DNA of 64,000 nucleotides from CAJXZP01 sp963974475 (GCA_963974475.1 CAXBCR010000019.1:1-64000), one strand, 5' to 3'. Numbered from the stretch's first letter, positions 37,743 through 46,403 are shown. Notes: a model not told the origin generated them from the sequence alone. Numbers and translations are program-made.

Positions 37743-37992
37743 ACAAAGTTTATTTGAAATGCGATTGGGTAGATAAATTCTGTTGTTTTACGCTGTAGAA
37801 AAAATCAATCTGTATAACACTGAGGTAAAGCACTACCACCTGTGTGAAGAATTTGGATAACTGTCCAAAAAAAATCCAATTCTATAAGATTATTTTTACG
37901 TAAATAGGATGAATTTATCGAACTATCGTTACGGATAGCGCAACCTCATTTTATGGAACGTGTGGTCCCATTTTCCGAATGGTTATCGGAAC

Positions 37993-38361
37993 TTAGACTT
38001 GAGGAGGGTGAAATACACTTACGCTAGAAAGGTAAGAGTAACACTCACACAATAAGGTTTGGTGAGAAATGGAATCATCCACAGGTGTAGGTAATTCCGA
38101 TTCGTTTGAATTCGGAAAAAGTTGGATGTCATTTAAGTAAATCGCTAATGGTGATTCGGTAGAATTAGACTGGTCGGTTTGGATAAGTTGCTTTTTTAAA
38201 TGACATTTACCATTACAATGTAATTCTGGTTTGTCGGTATTCTCACAAAAAGCTTCGGTAATTTCTTTAATGTTTAATTCATAGTTTACCCAAACGGCCG
38301 TGTTGTAGACTTGTGAGAACAAGAACAAACTCAATAAAAATATACCGGCTGGTTTAAACAT
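37993..38361 (-). CDS. Small Cys-containing protein of copper loci
   Basis: 122 residues with one N-terminal hydrophobic segment (about 3-25, FKPAGIFLLSLFLFSQVYNT), then FCENTDKPELHCNGKCHLKKQL with three Cys and two His, a potential metal site. Small proteins with CENxxKPxxHCNGKCxLxKQL motifs are found next to copper genes in Bacteroidota. It is on the same strand as the receptor and the lipoprotein, 386 bp upstream of the lipoprotein start. A copper-binding role is inferred from context. Confidence 0.7.
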   Translation of the reverse strand: MFKPAGIFLLSLFLFSQVYNTAVWVNYELNIKEITEAFCENTDKPELHCNGKCHLKKQLIQTDQSNSTESPLAIYLNDIQLFPNSNESELPTPVDDSISHQTLLCECYSYLSSVSVFHPPQV

Positions 38362-38378
38362 AGTGTAAAATTACGCTA

Positions 38379-38386
38379 CAAAATTA
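38379..38386 (-). promoter_or_regulatory. -7 element (TAATTTTG) of the small copper-locus gene
   Basis: The reverse complement of CAAAATTA fits TAnnTTTG, 17 bp before the start codon at 38361. No TTG is found at the usual spacing. Confidence 0.55.
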
Positions 38387-38449
38387 ATCCGTGCAATAAT
38401 TTGTATAACCGTCAAAAGTCAAAAAAACAAGTGACATTTATCAGTTAAA

Positions 38450-39118
38450 TTAAACCACCTTTAAATCTAAGCCTTCAATTAAGTCGGTGAATCCTTCTGG
38501 AGTCAATACTTTTTTTGCGATAGAAAGCGTATTGGAAATGGTAATAGGAATGCTTTGCGCTAGCACCGGTTTAAGTACTTCAATTCGTTCGCTAGGGTGC
38601 AAAGCAGGAATGCCATAACGCATCCAGTCATACATTAATTTTTCAGGTATTTTTTGATAAATACGAGAACTTAAAGCCGCAATTTCATCTGCATTGAGTC
38701 GTTCCAAAATTAGAGGAAGGGTAATAACTTCTTCTTGGTGCATGTGTATTAAATACTCGCCATGAAATTGGGTAAAGAGTAAATATAGGTTTGCTCCCTT
38801 TTCTGTTAATTTTTCAGTTTCATTGGTAAGCGATTGTAAACCGCTAATGATTTTAAAAATAATGGAGTCTAACCGCTGATGATCGTGTGGATCATTCAGG
38901 GTTAGTTCTCCTTTTTCTTCTAAAGCCTTCAAAATAAGTTGCTCCTCAATAAATGAGTGCGAAGCAAGTAAAGCCATGAGTTTAAGCATTCGCTCTTTTA
39001 AAAACTCAATTTCTTCCTTATTCGAAAAATTAGTTGCACTGCAAAGGGTATTAATCTCTCCAAAAAAATTGCGTAAAGCCTTATGTTGGAATGCGTAAAT
39101 ATTAAACCGTTGCGGCAT
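38450..39118 (-). CDS. Hemerythrin-like domain protein
   Basis: 222 residues. The N-terminal 135 or so residues form a four-helix-bundle pattern with His/Glu placements of the HHE family: QHKALRNFF, SHSFIEEQLIL, HDHQRLDSI and FHGEYLIHMHQEE. Such proteins bind di-iron and sense or carry oxygen or nitric oxide. The C-terminal 90 or so residues are helical and unrecognised. It starts 26 bp after the kdnB stop, so it probably belongs to that operon. Its link with Kdo modification is unclear. Confidence 0.75.
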   Translation of the reverse strand: MPQRFNIYAFQHKALRNFFGEINTLCSATNFSNKEEIEFLKERMLKLMALLASHSFIEEQLILKALEEKGELTLNDPHDHQRLDSIIFKIISGLQSLTNETEKLTEKGANLYLLFTQFHGEYLIHMHQEEVITLPLILERLNADEIAALSSRIYQKIPEKLMYDWMRYGIPALHPSERIEVLKPVLAQSIPITISNTLSIAKKVLTPEGFTDLIEGLDLKVV

Positions 39119-39144
39119 ATCTTGTTTTGAATTTGATGACCTAA

Positions 39145-40227
39145 TTATAATCTTCTATATAACTTTTCAATGTCGGCACGGGTCCATTTTTGTTCCCAAT
39201 CATCGCCTATTGCATGACGCCACATGTGAGGTAAATTATACGCAACTTCGGTCATAGCGGTAATTTCTTCATCGGTCCAATCTTTGGCCAAATTTTGTGG
39301 TAAATCAATGTTGTGTTTTTTTACCATTTGCTTAAACTCGGCAACAGCGTCTCCGTAAAATTCTTCTAAATGATTAAAAGCAATACAGTTTGCATAACCA
39401 TGTTTAGTACCAAATACATAACCCATTCCGTATGAAAGTGCATGGCAAGCGCCAACTTCTGAATACGTTAACGATAACCCGCCAAAAAGCGATGCCATCA
39501 TTAATTTTTCGTTGTTTACTGGAGTTTGACCTGCATTTTCTCCTAAAAACACATCTCTACATAGTTTTAAAGATTGGTCTCCGTACACTTCGCTATAGGT
39601 ATTGAAATACTGACCTGATTCGGCTTCAATACAGTGGATGTATGTATCCATTCCAGTATAAAACCATTGGTTTTTTTCAACGGTAGCTGTTAAATCTGGA
39701 TCTAGAATAACTTGATTAAAAACGGTCCAATCACACTTAAGACCTAGTTTTTTAACCGGTCCTGAAAGAACCGCGGTCATAGAACATTCTGCCCCGGTAC
39801 CTGAAATGGTAGGAACGCCACAATGGTAAATACCTGGGTTTTTAATCAAATTTAAACCTTGATATAATGAGGAAGAACCCTCACTTTTAAACATCAAGGA
39901 AGTAGCCTTGGCAATATCCATAATGGAACCGCCACCAATACCAATAATACCGGCAGGCATTCCGTTTTCAGCTAAAACCGTATCCCTAAGCTCATCAATT
40001 TGCTCGGTGGTTGGTTCTTTTGGGTCGATATCTATAAAACGGAGAACGTCACCTTTATGAAGTGGAATTCGATTGGTGAATTCTTTGTTTCCATTAAAAT
40101 AGTTGTCCACTACAAATACCATGAACCCATCGCCATGATGACGTTGTTCTCCTAGAATTTGATCTAATTGGTCAAAGGCACCTCGGCCATAAACTACTTT
40201 ATCTACGTTTTTGAAATTGTTGAACAT
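39145..40227 (-). CDS. kdnB: 3-deoxy-alpha-D-manno-octulosonate 8-oxidase (KdnB-like)
   Basis: 360 residues, an iron-containing alcohol dehydrogenase. The NAD-binding part has GIGGGSIMDIAKATS, and the metal site has GMDTYIHCIEAESG, GACHALSYGMGY and FGTKHGYANC with the usual Asp and three His. In Shewanella KdnB oxidises C8 of Kdo, and the aminotransferase KdnA then makes 8-amino-Kdo. The kdnA homologue is two genes upstream here. Start at the ATG at 40227. Confidence 0.88.
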   Translation of the reverse strand: MFNNFKNVDKVVYGRGAFDQLDQILGEQRHHGDGFMVFVVDNYFNGNKEFTNRIPLHKGDVLRFIDIDPKEPTTEQIDELRDTVLAENGMPAGIIGIGGGSIMDIAKATSLMFKSEGSSSLYQGLNLIKNPGIYHCGVPTISGTGAECSMTAVLSGPVKKLGLKCDWTVFNQVILDPDLTATVEKNQWFYTGMDTYIHCIEAESGQYFNTYSEVYGDQSLKLCRDVFLGENAGQTPVNNEKLMMASLFGGLSLTYSEVGACHALSYGMGYVFGTKHGYANCIAFNHLEEFYGDAVAEFKQMVKKHNIDLPQNLAKDWTDEEITAMTEVAYNLPHMWRHAIGDDWEQKWTRADIEKLYRRL

Positions 40228-40297
40228 GTTTTGAAGTTTGAAGATGGAAGATGGAAGACCGAAGTCTTTAATCTAGCACATCATTAATACTCAATAA

Positions 40298-40498
40298 TTA
40301 GTTTTCCTGATTTTTGTTTACATATCGAATGGAGAGAGCCATGCTTAGAATAAGGAGTGACATCGTAATAATACTAGCGTAATTTGGTGTATTGGTCCCC
40401 CATGATAAATCAGAATAGTTTAAAGTAGCTACTTGTCCGATAATCATTATTATCGAGAGGATTACCAAGCCCCATCTAACTTTTTGCATTTTCCCCAT
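40298..40498 (-). CDS. Small two-helix membrane protein between kdnA and kdnB
   Basis: 66 residues with two probable transmembrane helices (VRWGLVILSIIMIIGQVATL and YASIITMSLLILSMALSIRYV). It is on the kdnA-kdnB strand, 10 bp after kdnA and 70 bp before kdnB. No family was recognised; it may be a partner of the Kdo-modifying enzymes or a bystander. Confidence 0.75.
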   Translation of the reverse strand: MGKMQKVRWGLVILSIIMIIGQVATLNYSDLSWGTNTPNYASIITMSLLILSMALSIRYVNKNQEN

Positions 40499-40508
40499 TA
40501 GTCTTTTT

Positions 40509-41705
40509 TTATGCTAAAACCTTTTTAATAGAAGCGACCATTTTGGTTTTAAAAGCTTCTAATTCATCTGCTGGCCAATTAGCTTTAATGCCTAATGAAA
40601 TTAATCGACCTACTACCTCATTTGATTTTGGAAGCTCTAATGCATGGTAATCTTGGGGTGCACCAAAATGGTGAATAGCTAATTTGTTTGGAGATTTTAA
40701 ATCTTTGATATGATCCCATTGGTTAATGAAATGATACATGTTGGTGTACCAATAGTTAAATCCCGCAATTCCATCTTCAGCAAACTGTGCCATCACTTTT
40801 TGAGATAACTCGGTAGTTGGCATAAAGAAGTTTAAGAATGTAGCTGAATCTCCTTCTGGGTCTGGCATGTGACGGAAAGTAACCCCATCTATTTCTGCCA
40901 AAGCGTTTTTAAGAACGGCTTTATGTTTTTTGTTGTTAGTACGGATGGTTTCAATACGTTGCATTTGAACTTTTCCGATAGCGGCATTAGTTTCACTTAA
41001 ACGGAAATTCGTTCCCATGATGTTATGCGCTTCCATACCACGATTATCTCCAGTATGTGTATGTCCGTGGTCAGAATATTCTGCCATGTGGTTATAAGCT
41101 ACTTCATCGTTAGTGATACATAATCCACCTTCACCTGCAGTAGTAATTTTGAAAAAGTCAAAAGAAAAACAACCTGTTTTACCAAATAAACCTACTGAAG
41201 TGCCTTTATGAAAAGCACCCAATGCTTGACCTGCATCTTCTACTAACGTTAAATTGTTATCGTTAACGATGGGCATGATTGCATCCATATCTGCGGCAGC
41301 ACCACACATGTGAACCAAACAAATTCCTTTTGTTTTTGGAGTAAGAACGGCTTTAATGCCTTCTGCACTTAGGCATAATGTTTCGTCTACTTCGGCAAAT
41401 ACAGGAAGCGCACCTATTAACATTACTGCTTCAATAGTAGCCACAAAAGTAAATGGAGTTACGATTACTTCGTCACCCAATCCTATTCCTGCTGCTGCTA
41501 ATGCGGTGGTTACCGCAGTAGATCCACTTGAAACTGCATGAGCGTGTTTTGCTCCCGTAAATTTAACGGCCTCAGCCTCTAATTCTTTGGCTTTGAACAT
41601 CCCTTTGCGGGCATCATCAAATCCATATCTAAATAAAATTCCAGTATCTAAAACTTCGTTTACTTCTTTGCGTTCATCCGCGCCAAAAAACTCTGCACCT
41701 GCCAT
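40509..41705 (-). CDS. kdnA: 8-amino-3,8-dideoxy-manno-octulosonate transaminase (KdnA-like)
   Basis: 398 residues of the DegT/DnrJ/EryC1/StrS aminotransferase family. AHAVSSGSTAVTTALAAAG binds the cofactor phosphate, LVEDAGQALGA carries the Asp that pairs with the PLP pyridine, and GCFSFDFFKITTAGEGG has the PLP lysine. Uses PLP to aminate the 8-keto product of the KdnB-like enzyme encoded downstream. 8-amino-Kdo replaces Kdo in lipopolysaccharide of some marine bacteria. First gene of the operon, with a clear -7 element. Confidence 0.88.
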   Translation of the reverse strand: MAGAEFFGADERKEVNEVLDTGILFRYGFDDARKGMFKAKELEAEAVKFTGAKHAHAVSSGSTAVTTALAAAGIGLGDEVIVTPFTFVATIEAVMLIGALPVFAEVDETLCLSAEGIKAVLTPKTKGICLVHMCGAAADMDAIMPIVNDNNLTLVEDAGQALGAFHKGTSVGLFGKTGCFSFDFFKITTAGEGGLCITNDEVAYNHMAEYSDHGHTHTGDNRGMEAHNIMGTNFRLSETNAAIGKVQMQRIETIRTNNKKHKAVLKNALAEIDGVTFRHMPDPEGDSATFLNFFMPTTELSQKVMAQFAEDGIAGFNYWYTNMYHFINQWDHIKDLKSPNKLAIHHFGAPQDYHALELPKSNEVVGRLISLGIKANWPADELEAFKTKMVASIKKVLA

Positions 41706-41730
41706 AATAATATTTTAAAATTTCGAGCGG

Positions 41731-41738
41731 CAAAGGTA
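41731..41738 (-). promoter_or_regulatory. -7 element (TACCTTTG) of the kdn operon
   Basis: The reverse complement of CAAAGGTA is a perfect TAnnTTTG about 26 bp before the kdnA start. Confidence 0.65.
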
Positions 41739-41925
41739 AGGAATAGGACGATAGACATGCTAATAAAATTTTGTGGAAGTAAGTGCTCTTTGAAACTAGT
41801 GATAGGTGAAGTTGTGTTTTTATTATGTATTGAAAGTATCTTGTGATAATATTTATTATTTCATGTGTCTATATGTTTTTGTAAATAAGTGATAATAAGA
41901 CAATAATGTATATATTTTGTGTTTT

Positions 41926-42023
41926 ATAATTGGATTTATCTATGTGTTTTGTGTGTATAAGTCCAGTTATAAATATTGTTAATTGGACTTAAGTCTATAT
42001 TTAAAGGAGATAAATCCAATTAT
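41926..42023. repeat. Nested inverted repeats upstream of the ATPase gene
   Basis: Outer arms ATAATTGGATTTAT (41926-41939) and ATAAATCCAATTAT (42010-42023) are perfect 14-bp reverse complements. Inner arms AAGTCCAGTTA (41959-41969) and TAATTGGACTT (41980-41990) match 10 of 11. So the word TCCAATTA occurs four times in alternating orientation. The rest of 41739-42050 holds no gene. Confidence 0.85.
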
Positions 42024-42038
42024 ATTTTGAATTTTTTG

Positions 42039-42046
42039 TAGATTTG
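42039..42046 (+). promoter_or_regulatory. -7 element (TAGATTTG) of the ATPase gene
   Basis: A perfect TAnnTTTG only 4 bp before the ATG at 42051, which would give an essentially leaderless transcript. It could equally be chance in AT-rich DNA. Confidence 0.4.
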
Positions 42047-42050
42047 GGAT

Positions 42051-43469
42051 ATGGTAGGACGAGCGAATGAAATAAAAACATTGGATAAAATCCTTAAAAA
42101 AAACAGTTCTTCATTTTTAGCCATTACCGGACGAAGGCGAATTGGGAAAACCTATTTAATAGACCATTACTTCAAAAAGCATTTATGCTTTCGAATTACC
42201 GGAATTCAAAACGTGAGTATTCCAGAGCAGTTGAACAATTTTGCCATTAAATTAGCGGAATTTGAAAAGCGACCTGCTACGAATACACTCAAAAATTGGC
42301 AGGACGCTTTTTTGCAACTCAAATACTATTTACAATCGTTGGATAAAAGGAGTAAAAAGGTGATTTTTATCGATGAACTGCCCTGGATGGCGACTAGTAA
42401 ATCGAATTTCTTACAATTATTAGCGCATTTATGGAATGATTACTTATCCAAAGAAAAGCATTTTGTTTTGGTGGTATGTGGCTCCGCAAGTTCATGGCTT
42501 ACCAAAAACATTATTAATGACACTGGTGGACTTCATAATAGGTTGACCGATTTAATTAATCTAAATCCGTTTACGCTTAGCGAATCCAAAGAATTTTTAA
42601 AGAGCTTATCTATCCAATTAGGCAATCAAGAAATTGTGAAATTGTTTATGACTTTTGGTGGAGTACCTTATTATTTAGAGCAAATTAGAAAAGGTGAAAG
42701 TGCTTCGGTGGCAATTGAACGGATTTGTTTTTCGAATGAGGGCGTGTTGAAAAATGAATACGAAAACCTGTATAAAGCGCTATTCAAAAACGCGCATAAT
42801 CATGAGGCTATTGTCAAAGTATTGGCCAAAAAATTAATTGGGCTAACGCGTAAAGAAATTATTGATCAGAGTAAAATTTCGGCAGGTGGATTGTATAATC
42901 GAACTATGGAAGACCTAATTACATCGGGTTTTGTAACAGAATACGTTCCATTTGGTAGAAAGAAGAGAGGGGTGATGTATCGCCTAAATGATGAGTATTC
43001 TATTTTTTATCATCGATTTATGGAATCCAATAAAAAATACAAAAAAGGAATGTGGGGACAGCTTTCCATGAGCCAGAGTTATAAGATATGGACCGGATTT
43101 GCTTTTGAAAACGTGTGCTTAAAACATATCACCCAATTAAAATCAGCGCTAGGAATAGCCGCCATTTACACCGAAGAATCAAGCTACAGAATAAAAGGAA
43201 CGGATAATCAAAAAGGATTTCAAATTGACTTAATCATAGACAGAAAAGATGCGGGAATCAATTTATGCGAAATGAAATTTTACGAGTCATCGTTTAAAAT
43301 AGATAAGAAATACGCGTTAGAATTACAAAATAGAAGACAACGCTTTGTAGAAAGTACAGGAACCAAAAAGCAGGTTTTTAATACCATGATTACCAATTAC
43401 GAAATGGTGGATAATGAGTATAAAAATGAAGCCGTTGACGTTTCGCTAACTTTGGATGAGTTGTTTTAG
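42051..43469 (+). CDS. AAA-type ATPase with C-terminal DUF234/nuclease-like domain
   Basis: 472 residues. Walker A ITGRRRIGKTYLIDHYF (about 24-40) and Walker B VIFIDELPWMA (about 102-112) define an archaeal-type ATPase_2 domain. A winged-helix middle (KEIIDQSKISAGGLYNRTMEDL) follows. The C-terminal region has FQIDLIIDRKDAGINLCEMKF, with the D..E-x-K pattern of a PD-(D/E)XK nuclease fold, as in DUF234 proteins. Such genes are usually stand-alone and patchily distributed, and their role is not established. A defence or mobile-element origin is a guess. It has its own terminator. Confidence 0.8.
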   Translation: MVGRANEIKTLDKILKKNSSSFLAITGRRRIGKTYLIDHYFKKHLCFRITGIQNVSIPEQLNNFAIKLAEFEKRPATNTLKNWQDAFLQLKYYLQSLDKRSKKVIFIDELPWMATSKSNFLQLLAHLWNDYLSKEKHFVLVVCGSASSWLTKNIINDTGGLHNRLTDLINLNPFTLSESKEFLKSLSIQLGNQEIVKLFMTFGGVPYYLEQIRKGESASVAIERICFSNEGVLKNEYENLYKALFKNAHNHEAIVKVLAKKLIGLTRKEIIDQSKISAGGLYNRTMEDLITSGFVTEYVPFGRKKRGVMYRLNDEYSIFYHRFMESNKKYKKGMWGQLSMSQSYKIWTGFAFENVCLKHITQLKSALGIAAIYTEESSYRIKGTDNQKGFQIDLIIDRKDAGINLCEMKFYESSFKIDKKYALELQNRRQRFVESTGTKKQVFNTMITNYEMVDNEYKNEAVDVSLTLDELF

Positions 43470-43505
43470 AATGTTAGCGTGGGAAAGGAAAAATAACGCC
43501 ACAAA

Positions 43506-43528
43506 AAAAGAGGCTAAAAGCCTCTTTT
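43506..43528. terminator. Bidirectional terminator
   Basis: A perfect 10-bp stem AAAAGAGGCT/AGCCTCTTTT with a 3-nt loop. It can end both the ATPase transcript on the plus strand and the small membrane protein transcript on the minus strand. Confidence 0.88.
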
Positions 43529-43551
43529 AATTTCTTGAAGTGAAGTTGTGA

Positions 43552-43692
43552 TTAAGCGATAATTCCAACAATCACTGAAAAAATTGTAGCTAACGCTAAA
43601 ACTACCCAAAAAATGCCAAATCCTTTTACAGAATCGTCAAACATTTGAGTTAATAATGAATCTTTTTCTTCTTTAAAATCGTTGCTTACCAT
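43552..43692 (-). CDS. 46-residue membrane microprotein
   Basis: An open frame of 46 residues starting MVSNDFKEEKDSLL, followed by one hydrophobic helix, GIFWVVLALATIFSVIVGII, near the C terminus. It has the best promoter of the window and a terminator directly after it. It lies next to the cytochrome c and SCO1 genes on the same strand, so a small respiratory-complex subunit is possible but unproven. It is too short to rule out chance, yet the control signals make it convincing. Confidence 0.65.
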   Translation of the reverse strand: MVSNDFKEEKDSLLTQMFDDSVKGFGIFWVVLALATIFSVIVGIIA

Positions 43693-43712
43693 CGTGTTTT
43701 TTTTTGATACGA

Positions 43713-43742
43713 CAAATGTAATAATTTGAGGCTTATTCGCAA
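43713..43742 (-). promoter_or_regulatory. Full Bacteroidota promoter of the 46-residue gene
   Basis: On the minus strand, TTG (43742-43740), 19 nt, then TACATTTG (43720-43713), matching both the -33 and -7 elements. It overlaps the 3' end of the cytochrome c gene, so the microprotein can be transcribed independently of that operon. Confidence 0.8.
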
Positions 43743-44146
43743 TTGGCTAAAGCCATTTCTATCTCTTTTGGAGTAAATTTCTTTTTAGTAGTGCTCCATC
43801 GTTCGTAAACGTAGTTGGCCACATTGGCAATTTCAATGTTGTTGAGATTCTCTAATCCAGCCATCGGTTGGTTAAACTTCACTCCGTTTATGGTTATTTC
43901 TCTATCTAATCCGTAGCCTACTATGCATGCAAAGTTATCGGAATGTGTGTCTAAGTAGTTGGAATCGGTCAAAGGTGGAATCAAATTTCTAAATCCTTCC
44001 CCTGCCATGCCGTGGCAACTAGCACAATTGGTTTTATACACTAATTCGCCTTTTTTTGGTGGACGAGTGCATGATCTAAAAACCATTAAAGCTAATAGGA
44101 TAAAAACAAAACCGCCAAGAATAACTATTCGTAAATTAACGTTCAT
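43733..44146 (-). CDS. Membrane-anchored c-type cytochrome
   Basis: 137 residues. One N-terminal transmembrane helix (about 8-26) is followed by a single haem-binding motif CASCH and a downstream Met (QPMAGLENL) as the likely sixth ligand. It is a mono-haem electron carrier on the periplasmic side. Its start overlaps the SCO1 gene's stop by 11 bp. SCO1 and cytochrome c together suggest support of an aa3/cbb3-type oxidase. Confidence 0.88.
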   Translation of the reverse strand: MNVNLRIVILGGFVFILLALMVFRSCTRPPKKGELVYKTNCASCHGMAGEGFRNLIPPLTDSNYLDTHSDNFACIVGYGLDREITINGVKFNQPMAGLENLNNIEIANVANYVYERWSTTKKKFTPKEIEMALANCE

Positions 44147-44780
44147 TGTGATCCTTTTTAAGCACTTTTATATCGGCAATAATTTGTTCGGTATCATCAT
44201 CCATGGTGCCATCATAATATCCACGAATTCGGTGTTGGCCATCCATCAAAATAAATGCTCCACTATGCATATAGCCACCTGGTGAATTGGGGTCTTCTGC
44301 GGCACTAACCATGTATTGCTCGGCTAAATCGTAAATTACCATTTTGTCGGCCGTAACCATGTGCCATTTATGAGATGAAATTCCAATTTTATTTGCGTAT
44401 TTTTTGAGTTGGGGCACCGAGTCGTTTTTAACATCAATAGTATGCGACAAGAACAGAACGTTAGCATCGTCCTTAAAAGCATCATAAACTTTTGCCATGT
44501 TTTTGGTCATCACCGGACAAATTGTAGGGCAGTGGGTAAAAAAGAAATCTACCACATAAATTTTTCCTTCAAAATCGGCAGCGGTGATCAAATTACTGTC
44601 TTGGTCCATGACCGTAAACGAATCTATTTTCAATACGATATTGTCAATTTCATCTTGACCATCTTCGCCAGGTACCAGAATTTCTTTAGACCCATAAACC
44701 GGTAATTCAGTTTTTTCTTGAATGCGTTCGATACAGCTAGAAAGTCCAACGGCAATAAATAGTATAAGGAGATAGCGCAT
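44136..44780 (-). CDS. SCO1/SenC family copper chaperone
   Basis: 214 residues with an N-terminal lipoprotein signal (VGLSSC). The thioredoxin-fold site FFFTHCPTICPVM carries the CxxxC pair, and a later YMHSGAFIL His completes the copper site. The family delivers copper to, or reduces, the CuA centre of cytochrome oxidase. It is 2 bp after the preceding lipoprotein gene and overlaps cytochrome c. Confidence 0.92.
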   Translation of the reverse strand: MRYLLILFIAVGLSSCIERIQEKTELPVYGSKEILVPGEDGQDEIDNIVLKIDSFTVMDQDSNLITAADFEGKIYVVDFFFTHCPTICPVMTKNMAKVYDAFKDDANVLFLSHTIDVKNDSVPQLKKYANKIGISSHKWHMVTADKMVIYDLAEQYMVSAAEDPNSPGGYMHSGAFILMDGQHRIRGYYDGTMDDDTEQIIADIKVLKKDHNER

Positions 44781-44782
44781 GA

Positions 44783-45208
44783 TTATTTTTCTAAACTTTT
44801 AAGAATATTTTCGGCTTGGGTCACTGCATTGTCCATGGTAACACCCACAGCTGTAATGCTTTGTTGTTCCTGTTCTAAATAGTTTAAAACAGAATCTTGG
44901 TTGTCGTTTTTGCGGGGCTTTTGAATGTGAGCCATCCAATCCATCATTTCAACATCGGCTTTTTCTAAGGCGTCAAATGCAATTTGCAGGGTATCTAACT
45001 TAGTATATAGAATAGTGGATGAATCCTGTTTAGCCCGCATAATTAACTGATTTAATTTGGCTTGCATTTCTCCGGTTTCTTGCATTTTTAGCATAACCGC
45101 ATCATGCACTTTCATGGTTTCTTCCCATTTTTCCCCTTTTTTGTCTTGACAAGAAATTAGAACTGTAGCGGTGAGAACTATTGCTAAAAGGAATTTGAAA
45201 TAACGCAT
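44783..45208 (-). CDS. Small helical lipoprotein
   Basis: 141 residues with lipobox LISC (Cys at about 20), then highly charged, helical, probably coiled-coil sequence (EETMKVHDAVMLKMQETGEMQ, ALEKADVEMMDWMAHIQKP). Proteins of this type occur in Bacteroidota beside SCO1 genes but have no known function. It starts one base after the M20 gene's stop and lies 2 bp before SCO1. Confidence 0.75.
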   Translation of the reverse strand: MRYFKFLLAIVLTATVLISCQDKKGEKWEETMKVHDAVMLKMQETGEMQAKLNQLIMRAKQDSSTILYTKLDTLQIAFDALEKADVEMMDWMAHIQKPRKNDNQDSVLNYLEQEQQSITAVGVTMDNAVTQAENILKSLEK

Positions 45209-45209
45209 T

Positions 45210-46403
45210 TTACTGTCTTTTTAATTCTTGCAAAGCTATCCAAGAAAGTAGACTCATGCCAGTTTTTAAAGCACTTTCATCTACCTTAAATGTGGAGGTA
45301 TGTAAACCACTCGATGGCTTTCCGGGTTCGCTTGTTCCTAAGCGGTAAAAGCATCCCGGAATATGATGGGTATAATATGAAAAGTCTTCGCCTCCCATAC
45401 GTAAATCCAGGTCCTTCACGTTTTCAACTCCTAGTAAATCAATCGCATATTGTTTAGACCTATTTGTTAATTCCACATCATTTTCTAAATACGGATACCC
45501 CTTTCGAACATCTACATCTACTGAGCCACCCATTTCTGTGGCAATGGTGTTACAAATACGGGCAATATTTTCGTGAACTTCGGCCCGCCATTCTTCATTG
45601 AGTGTACGGAAAGTACCTTGAATATACACTTGGTCGGGAACCACATTGGTAGCGCCAAGTCCTTCCACAAATCCAATGGAAACAATGGTTGGAACGTTTT
45701 TCTCTCTGCCAAGGTCGTTGATTTTATACAGCTCCAACATAATTTTGGAAGCGATTAAAATAGGATTGGTAATTAAATGAGGCTCAGCCGCATGTCCGCC
45801 TTTTCCGTTTACATGTAGATGTATTTCATCGCACGAAGCCATATACATTCCCGGACGAAAGCCCACCGTTCCCGATTCAAATTGAGGATATACATGCTGA
45901 CCAATTATGGCCTGTGCTTTAGGGTTTTCCAAAGCTCCTTCGTCAATCATTAAGGAAGCGCCACCGGGCAAAACTTCTTCTCCGGGTTGGAAAATAAGTT
46001 TAATCGTGCCTTCAAATTGGTCTTTAATTTGGTTTAAAATAGCCGCAGCTCCAAGTACAGAACTTGTGTGTACATCGTGCCCACAAGCGTGCATAACACC
46101 TACATTTTTAGAGGCAAAATCAAGTCCCGTTTTTTCGGTAATTGGTAGGGCATCCATATCTCCCCGAATGGCAAAAACTTTTTTGGATGGATTAACACCC
46201 TCAATGTGCGCCACAATACCCGTTTTAACAAAATTTCGTTGGTATGGAATGCCCAACTCATCTAATTGAGAGGCGATATAATCGGAGGTTTTAAACTCTT
46301 TAAACGAGAGTTCGGGGTGCGCATGAAGATGTCTTCTTTGCGCTACCACATTTGGAAAAACTGACTCAGCCAGTGCTAAAATAGTTTGTTTTGAAATGGT
46401 CAT
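45210..46403 (-). CDS. M20 family metallo-amidohydrolase
   Basis: 397 residues. Zinc-site motifs are MHACGHDVHTSSVLGAA, PGEEVLPGGA, GQHVYP and GGEDFSYYTHHIPG. This resembles AbgB/HipO-like N-acyl-amino-acid or hippurate amidohydrolases, which free an amino acid from an acyl or aromatic acid. It lacks a signal peptide and so acts in the cytoplasm. It overlaps the TauE-like gene by one base. The substrate is unknown. Confidence 0.9.
   Translation of the reverse strand: MTISKQTILALAESVFPNVVAQRRHLHAHPELSFKEFKTSDYIASQLDELGIPYQRNFVKTGIVAHIEGVNPSKKVFAIRGDMDALPITEKTGLDFASKNVGVMHACGHDVHTSSVLGAAAILNQIKDQFEGTIKLIFQPGEEVLPGGASLMIDEGALENPKAQAIIGQHVYPQFESGTVGFRPGMYMASCDEIHLHVNGKGGHAAEPHLITNPILIASKIMLELYKINDLGREKNVPTIVSIGFVEGLGATNVVPDQVYIQGTFRTLNEEWRAEVHENIARICNTIATEMGGSVDVDVRKGYPYLENDVELTNRSKQYAIDLLGVENVKDLDLRMGGEDFSYYTHHIPGCFYRLGTSEPGKPSSGLHTSTFKVDESALKTGMSLLSWIALQELKRQ

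Noticed and set aside
37608..37992. A hidden small gene between the copper lipoprotein and the small Cys protein
   Set aside because: No frame with a plausible start and coding character was found, only a weak hairpin.
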